Shown in pieces: positions 59,545 to 64,000 of a stretch of 64,000 bases of DNA. Position numbers and translations under genes: made by a program. Numbering within the stretch: the stretch's first letter is position 1; each line of letters opens with the position of its first letter. Origin of the DNA: CAVXNP01 sp963763305. Its GTDB lineage: Bacteria; Pseudomonadota; Gammaproteobacteria; Xanthomonadales; Rhodanobacteraceae. The notes beneath the pieces were generated by a model. That model had not been told where the DNA came from. It did not search any database and worked only from the letters and a program-made list of their open reading frames with translations. The DNA lies in the NCBI GenBank assembly GCA_963763305.1, contig CAVXNP010000001.1, positions 2,356,001-2,420,000 of the forward strand, in the 5' to 3' direction.

Positions 59545-60163
59545 ATGGCCAAGACTCATCCATCAAGGCGCAGAGCCGCAAGGACGAGGGGAAAGGTGCG
59601 AGCCGCCGCCTGCGTCGCGCGGGCTTCGTCCCGCCGTCGTCTACGGTGCCGGCAAGGAGCCGCAGAGCATCCAGATCGAGCACAACACCGTCCTGCTTGC
59701 CGCCAAGCACGAGTGGTTCTTCTCCTCCGTGCTCGACCTGAACGTCGACGGCGACGTGCAGAAGGTGCTGCGTGCGCGACTGGCAGAAGCACCCGTTCAA
59801 GCAGCTGATGATGCACATGGACTTCCTGCGCATCGACGAGAACGCTGCCGTGCGCGTGCACGTCCCGCTGCACTTCCTCAACCAGGAAAGTCGCCGGCCG
59901 GCAAGATGTCCGGCGTGGTGGTCTCGCACAACCTCACCGAGGTCGAGGTGCCTGCCTGCCCAAGGATCTGCCCGAGTTCATCGAGGTCGACCTGGCCGAC
60001 CTCGAGCCCGGGCGACATCGTCCACCTGTCGGAGCTGAAGCTGCCGGCCAACGTGGACATCCCCGAGCTGCACCAGGGCGAAACCCACGACATCGCCGTG
60101 GTCACCGCCAATGCGGTGAAGCGAGGAAGTCGAAGAGGCGCCGCGGCTGAGGCCGAGCGCTGA
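59545..60163 (+). CDS. rplY: 50S ribosomal protein L25/Ctc (many frameshifts as read)
   Basis: L25 of the long Ctc type binds 5S rRNA. Pieces: AGFVPAVVYGAGKEPQSIQIEHNTVLLAAKHEWFFSSVLDLNVDGDVQKVL, KHPFKQLMMHMDFLRID, VHVPLHFLNQE, KMSGVVVSHNLTEVEV, LPEFIEVDLADLE, GDIVHLSELKLPANVDIPEL. About six or seven single-base indels. The order prs-rplY-pth-ychF is the conserved one. Confidence 0.9.
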
Positions 60164-60252
60164 GCGCCGGCCGAAGGCAAGACGAAAGAAGTAAGCACGC
60201 GGTGGCCTGCGCTCCGTTCGGGCGCAGGCGCACGTCGCCGCTGCGTGAGGCC

Positions 60253-60856
60253 ATGGCAGGTCTGCGACTCATCGTCGGACTGGGCAACCCCGGGGCCGAA
60301 TACCTCCGAACCCGGCACAATGCCGGGTTCTGGTTTGTCGATGCGCTGGCCGCATCGCAGGGACGAGCGCTTCGGCTTCGACGGCAAGCTGCACGGCGAG
60401 GTCTGCCGGGTCGCCATCGGCGGCGACGCGGTCTGGCTGCTGAAGCCCTCCACCTTCATGAACAAGAGCGGCATCGCCGTCGCCTCGGCGCTGCGCTACT
60501 ACAAGATCGAGCCCGAGCAGTGCCTGGTGGCGCATGACGACCTGGACCTGCCCGCGGGCACCGTGCGGCTGAAATTCGACGGCGGCCATGGCGGCCAGAA
60601 CGGGCTGCGCGACATCTTCGCCCACCTCGGGCACGGCAAGTTCCATCGCCTGCGCATCGGCATCGGCCATCCCGGCCACAAGGACCGGGTCACCGCCTGG
60701 GTGCTCGGCCGCCCTTCGGCGCAGGACGAGGACGCAATGCTCGACGGCATCGGCCGCGCTCTGGACGTGCTGCCGCTGGCGGTGTCGGGGCAGTTCGACA
60801 AGGCCATGCAGCAACTTCATACAGCGGGAACAGTAACCGGGGAGCGCGGAACCTGA
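60253..60856 (+). CDS. pth: Pth, peptidyl-tRNA hydrolase (frameshifted as read)
   Basis: Frees tRNA from stalled peptidyl-tRNA. MAGLRLIVGLGNPGAEYLRTRHNAGFWFVDAL holds the catalytic His and Asn; after one extra G near 60360 the rest follows: FGFDGKLHGEV, LLKPSTFMNKSG, VAHDDLDLPAGTVRLKFDGGHGGQNGLRDI and FHRLRIGIGHPG. About 200 residues when corrected. Essential in most bacteria. Confidence 0.93.
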
Positions 60857-60940
60857 GTGCGCCCGGCAAGGGCCGCATCGTTCCAGCCAACCCGATCCGC
60901 ATGTTCCCTGTCTCCCGTTCCCTGTTTTCGGAGTTCACCC

Positions 60941-62031
60941 ATGGGCATCAAATGCGGCATCGTCGGCCTGCCCAACGTCGGCAAGTCCACCCTCTTCAAC
61001 GCGCTGACCAAGGCCGGCATCGCGGCGGCGAATTTCCCGTTCTGCACGATCGAACCGAACGTCGGCGTGGTGCCGGTGCCCGATCCGCGCCTCAATGCAC
61101 TGGCCGAGATCGTCAAGCCGCAGAAGCTGATCCCCACCGCGGTCGAGTTCGTCGACATCGCCGGCCTGGTCGCCGGCGCGTCCAAGGGCGAGGGGCTGGG
61201 TAACAAGTTCCTGGCGCACATCCGCGAAGTCGACGCCATCGCGCACGTAGTGCGCTGCTTCGAGAGGCGACGTCATCCACGTGGCCGGCAGGATCGACCC
61301 GATCGCCGACATCGAGACCATCGACACCGAGCTGGCGCTGGCCGACCTGGAATCGGTGGACAAGGCGCTCAATCGGGCCGAGCGGGCGGCCAAGGCCAAC
61401 GACAAGGAGGCGCTGGCACGCAAGCCGGTGCTGCAGAAGCTTTCGGCCGGTCTCAACGAGGGCCGTTCCGCGCGCAGCCTCGGACTTGATGCCGAGGAGC
61501 AGGCGCTCGTGAAGCGATCTGTTCCTGCTGACGCTGAAGCCGCTGATGTACATCGCCAACGTCGCCGAGGACGGGTTCGAGAACAATCCCCGCCTGGACG
61601 CGGTGCGCGCGCGCGCGCTGACCGAAGGCGCCGAGGTGGTGCCGGTATGCGCGGCGATCGAGGAGGAGCTGTCGCAACTGGAAGACGCCGACCGGGATGA
61701 GTTCCTGAAGGACCTGGGCCTGGACGAGCCGGGCCTGAACCGGGTGATCCGCGCCGCGTACAGGCTGCTGGGGCTGCAGACCTACTTCACCGCCGGGGTC
61801 AAGGAAGTGCGTGCCTGGACGGTCAAGGCCGGCTCCACCGCGCCGCAGGCGGCCGGGGTCATCCACACCGATTTCGAACGCGGCTTCATCCGTGCCGAAA
61901 CCATCGGCTACGACGACTTCATCCAGTACAGGGGCGAGGCCGGTGCGGCGGCGGCCGGCCGGCTGCGCAAGGAAGGCAAGGACTACATCGTCAAGGAAGG
62001 CGACGTGCTGCACTTCCTGTTCAACGTCTGA
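60941..62031 (+). CDS. ychF: YchF/EngD, redox-related ATPase (frameshifted as read)
   Basis: An Obg-family P-loop protein that prefers ATP and binds ribosomes. MGIKCGIVGLPNVGKSTLFNALTKAG (P-loop), FPFCTIEPNVGVVPVPDPRL, VEFVDIAGLVAGASKGEGLGNKFLAHIREVDAI; then two frame changes (near 61265 and 61517) before YIANVAEDGFENNPRLDAV and the TGS domain ending VKEGDVLHFLFNV. GGAG precedes the ATG. About 363 residues when corrected. Confidence 0.93.
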
Positions 62032-62154
62032 CGTTTGACCGTCCCGGATCGGCGTCCTTTTCAGGGCGACGGCGGGAGGAGTCGATCGACAATGGGCCGC
62101 GGGCAAAGCTGCCTCGACGGCCGTGGACAGCCAATAACAGCCAAGGGGAGCACC

Positions 62155-62643
62155 ATGCCGGGCCACCAACACGAAGTCACGTTCCGCTTTCTCGCGCAGC
62201 CGACCGACGTCAACTTCGGTGGCAAGGTGCACGGCGGCATGGCCATGAAATGGATCGACCAGGCCGGCTATGCCTGTGCGGTGGCCTGGAGTGGCGCGTA
62301 CTGCGTGACCGCGTCGGTCAGCGGGATCCAGTTCGTCGCGCCCATCCTCATCGGCGACCTGGTGACCGTGCGGGCCCGGCTGATCCACACCGGCACCAGC
62401 AGCATGCATCTGGCTGTCGACGTGCTGGCACGGGGTCTGCGCAGCACCGAGGAACGCCTGGCCACCAGTTGCGTGATGGTCTTCGTGGCGCTGGACGACC
62501 CCGATGGCAAGCCGACCGCGGTGCCGCCGTGGGAGCCGCGCGACGAGGAAAGCCTGCGCCTGCGCGACTACGCAGTCCGGCTGATGGCGCTGTCGAAGGA
62601 GATGGAGCGGCAGGTTGCCTCACTGCGACCGATGACGGCCTGA
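62155..62643 (+). CDS. Acyl-CoA thioesterase, YciA-like hotdog fold
   Basis: A 162-residue hotdog thioesterase with FRFLAQPTDVNFGGKVHGGMAMKWIDQAGYACA, where the conserved Asn-x-x-Gly and Asp of the active site lie, and VTASVSGIQFVAPILIGDLVTV. It hydrolyses acyl-CoAs. AGGGGAG precedes the ATG at 62155. The frame is clean. Its 3' end overlaps the convergent acyltransferase gene by 24 bp. Confidence 0.9.
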   Translation: MPGHQHEVTFRFLAQPTDVNFGGKVHGGMAMKWIDQAGYACAVAWSGAYCVTASVSGIQFVAPILIGDLVTVRARLIHTGTSSMHLAVDVLARGLRSTEERLATSCVMVFVALDDPDGKPTAVPPWEPRDEESLRLRDYAVRLMALSKEMERQVASLRPMTA

Positions 62644-63690
62644 GCCGGCTGGTGCCGCCCGGGATCCGCGCCAGGCGAGCTGCTCCAGCCAGCGCGGCGC
62701 AGTCAGGGGCGCCAGCAGCCACTGGCTGCGCGGGCTGCCCAGCGCGATCACGCAGGCGATCGAGGCCGGCAGCAGCCATGCGGTCTGCGTGAGCGGTCCC
62801 TGGCTGTCCAGCCAGGCGAACAGACCCAGGGCAATCGCCAGCTTCACCGCGAAGCCGTGTACCAGGAACGTCTGCAGGGTGCCCGGACCCAGTGCGGACA
62901 TGCGCAGGTGCCGACGCGGGACCAGCGCCAGGAAGGCGGCGCAGCCGGCTGCATTCGCGCTCAGCTGAAGCAGGCGCCAGCCCATGCCGGACAGCGGCGT
63001 GGCGCCCAGCGCCGCGTAGCCCAGGCTGCCGTACAGCCAGCGCGGGTCGATCGCCACCACAGCGCAAAGCGCCAGCAGCCCACCCAGTATGCCCACGCCC
63101 CACGCGCGCCAGGCCAGGGTGCCGGAGACGTCGCGCCAGCGCTCACCGTAGCGCCAGCCGAGCAGGAACAGCGGGAAGAACACCAGCGTGCGCGACAATG
63201 AAAGGTAGTAGCCGACATCGGTCGCGCAGCCGGCCAGCAAGGCCAGGCCAGTGGCCACCAGCAATGGTTGGCGCAGGCGCGAAAACAGCGGCAGCATCAG
63301 TCGCCAGCCGGCCAGGCTGAGCAGGTACCACAGCAGCCAGTACGGCGTGGCCACGCCGTCCGGGCCGTCGCCCGGCCACCCGGGCACGTCGGCCGCCCAG
63401 GCATACAGCGCCTGGAACAGCAGGTAGGGCAGCAGCAGGCGGAATGCGGTGCCGCGCAGCAGCCGCGAATCGACGTCGACGTGGGCCACCGAGCCGGACA
63501 GGAACGCAAAGGCCGGGATGTGGAAAAGGTAGAGGAAGCGATACACGGTGGCGAGTGCGTGGCTGTCCGGCAGTGGCTCCAGGCAGTGGCCGAACACCAC
63601 CAGCACGATCAGCAGCACGCGAGCGTTGTCGCGCCACGGATCGCGGGGGGAGGGATTGCGGGCCGGCGCGGGCGGTGAGGTGGGAGTCAT
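62620..63690 (-). CDS. Acyltransferase family 3 integral membrane protein
   Basis: A 356-residue protein with about ten membrane helices of the acyltransferase-3 type: RDNARVLLIVLVVFGHCLEPL with the conserved His near residue 30, FLYLFHIPAFAFLSG, LLLPYLLFQALYAW. Members acylate surface sugars or lipids; the substrate here is unknown. I chose the Met at 63690, which has GGTGAGG upstream. The frame is clean. Confidence 0.88.
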   Translation of the reverse strand: MTPTSPPAPARNPSPRDPWRDNARVLLIVLVVFGHCLEPLPDSHALATVYRFLYLFHIPAFAFLSGSVAHVDVDSRLLRGTAFRLLLPYLLFQALYAWAADVPGWPGDGPDGVATPYWLLWYLLSLAGWRLMLPLFSRLRQPLLVATGLALLAGCATDVGYYLSLSRTLVFFPLFLLGWRYGERWRDVSGTLAWRAWGVGILGGLLALCAVVAIDPRWLYGSLGYAALGATPLSGMGWRLLQLSANAAGCAAFLALVPRRHLRMSALGPGTLQTFLVHGFAVKLAIALGLFAWLDSQGPLTQTAWLLPASIACVIALGSPRSQWLLAPLTAPRWLEQLAWRGSRAAPAGSGRHRSQ

Positions 63691-63910
63691 GCCCTCACCA
63701 AACCGCAGAGAAGGTTCAGGCGGTGTCGGCGTGAGGTCGCTTTGGCGAGAGTGGCGGCACGCCAGCCGGCGTGCGGTCAGGTTCGCCGCATGGCGATGGA
63801 TAGCGCGGCCACGGCGGTCGCCGCACGGCACCGGTCGTGCCTACCGCCCGCAGGCTTCGTGGCTGTTTTCGCGCCGCGACAGAAAAGGTGTCTGGAACCG
63901 TCGCAAACTG

Positions 63911-63939
63911 TTGACAGTCCCCGGGCCGCTCGCGACAAT
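63911..63939 (+). promoter_or_regulatory. Sigma-70 promoter of tRNA-Tyr
   Basis: A perfect TTGACA (63911-63916), 17 bp, then GACAAT (63934-63939). The predicted start site is a few bases before the tRNA at 63954, as expected for a tRNA operon. Confidence 0.75.
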
Positions 63940-63953
63940 AGGCGTTCTTTGTT

Positions 63954-64000
63954 GGAGGGATACCCAAGCGGCCAACGGGGGCAGACTGTAAATCTGCTGG
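63954..64000 (+). tRNA. tRNA-Tyr (anticodon GTA), 3' end outside window
   Basis: The first 47 bases of a tRNA: acceptor 5' strand GGAGGGA, D arm with CCCAAGCGGCCAACGGG, anticodon stem GCAGA/TCTGC around CTGTAAA (anticodon GTA). The sequence stops in the variable arm, which starts TGG and is likely long as in bacterial tRNA-Tyr. Confidence 0.93.

Overview
The window is a GC-rich gammaproteobacterial chromosome segment. Gene content and order point to the Xanthomonadales, most likely Rhodanobacteraceae (Rhodanobacter, Dyella, Frateuria, Luteibacter relatives): a polar-flagellum gene order (fliP-Q-R, flhB, flhA, flhF, flhG, fliA, cheYZA, motCD), a three-subunit proton-pumping transhydrogenase, secreted M4 proteases with PPC domains, and the housekeeping run lolB-ispE-tRNA-Gln-prs-rplY-pth-ychF. 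The genus is inferred; no rRNA or other decisive marker is present.

Layout. 1-14.6 kb: flagellar export gate, polar placement factors (FlhF/FlhG), sigma-28, a first chemotaxis set (CheY, CheZ, CheA, CheW-like) and the MotC/MotD stator. A long inverted repeat of about 0.8 kb lies between fliP and fliQ. 14.7-17.3 kb (minus): a DsrE-like protein and a FliK-like/FlhB-C-like pair. 17.4-26.9 kb: a second chemosensory operon (STAS, CheY, CheA, CheW, MCP, CheR, CheD, CheB, MCP-like, STAS) with two sites that match sigma-28 promoters. 26.9-33.8 kb: an ECF sigma factor with a membrane partner, an M13 peptidase, NUDIX, 5'-3' exonuclease and nitroreductase genes. 33.9-39.6 kb: cytidine deaminase and the pnt genes, with an opposite-strand sigma/anti-sigma-like/DUF3106 operon between pntAA and pntAB. 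39.8-46.9 kb: sufT, two paralogous M4 metalloproteases that share a structured 5' leader, and a small asparaginase-like protein. 47-62 kb: acyl-CoA dehydrogenase, wrbA, yihY, thioredoxin, acylphosphatase, prfA, hemA, a TPR lipoprotein, lolB, a GNAT protein, ispE, tRNA-Gln, prs, rplY, pth and ychF. 62-64 kb: a thioesterase, a membrane acyltransferase and the start of tRNA-Tyr.

Two things stand out. (1) From about 33.2 kb, and most densely at 47-61.6 kb, reading frames are broken by single-base insertions and deletions, including in genes that should be indispensable (prfA, hemA, ispE, prs, pth). The first 33 kb and the protease block at 40-47 kb are clean. I read this as sequence error, not gene decay, and give whole-gene coordinates with the break noted. 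(2) Two non-coding structures show paired-base covariation inside the window: the modular inverted repeat between fliP and fliQ, and the roughly 250-nt leader upstream of each M4 protease, where a 7-nt element can pair with the Shine-Dalgarno region. These are the best candidates for undescribed biology here.
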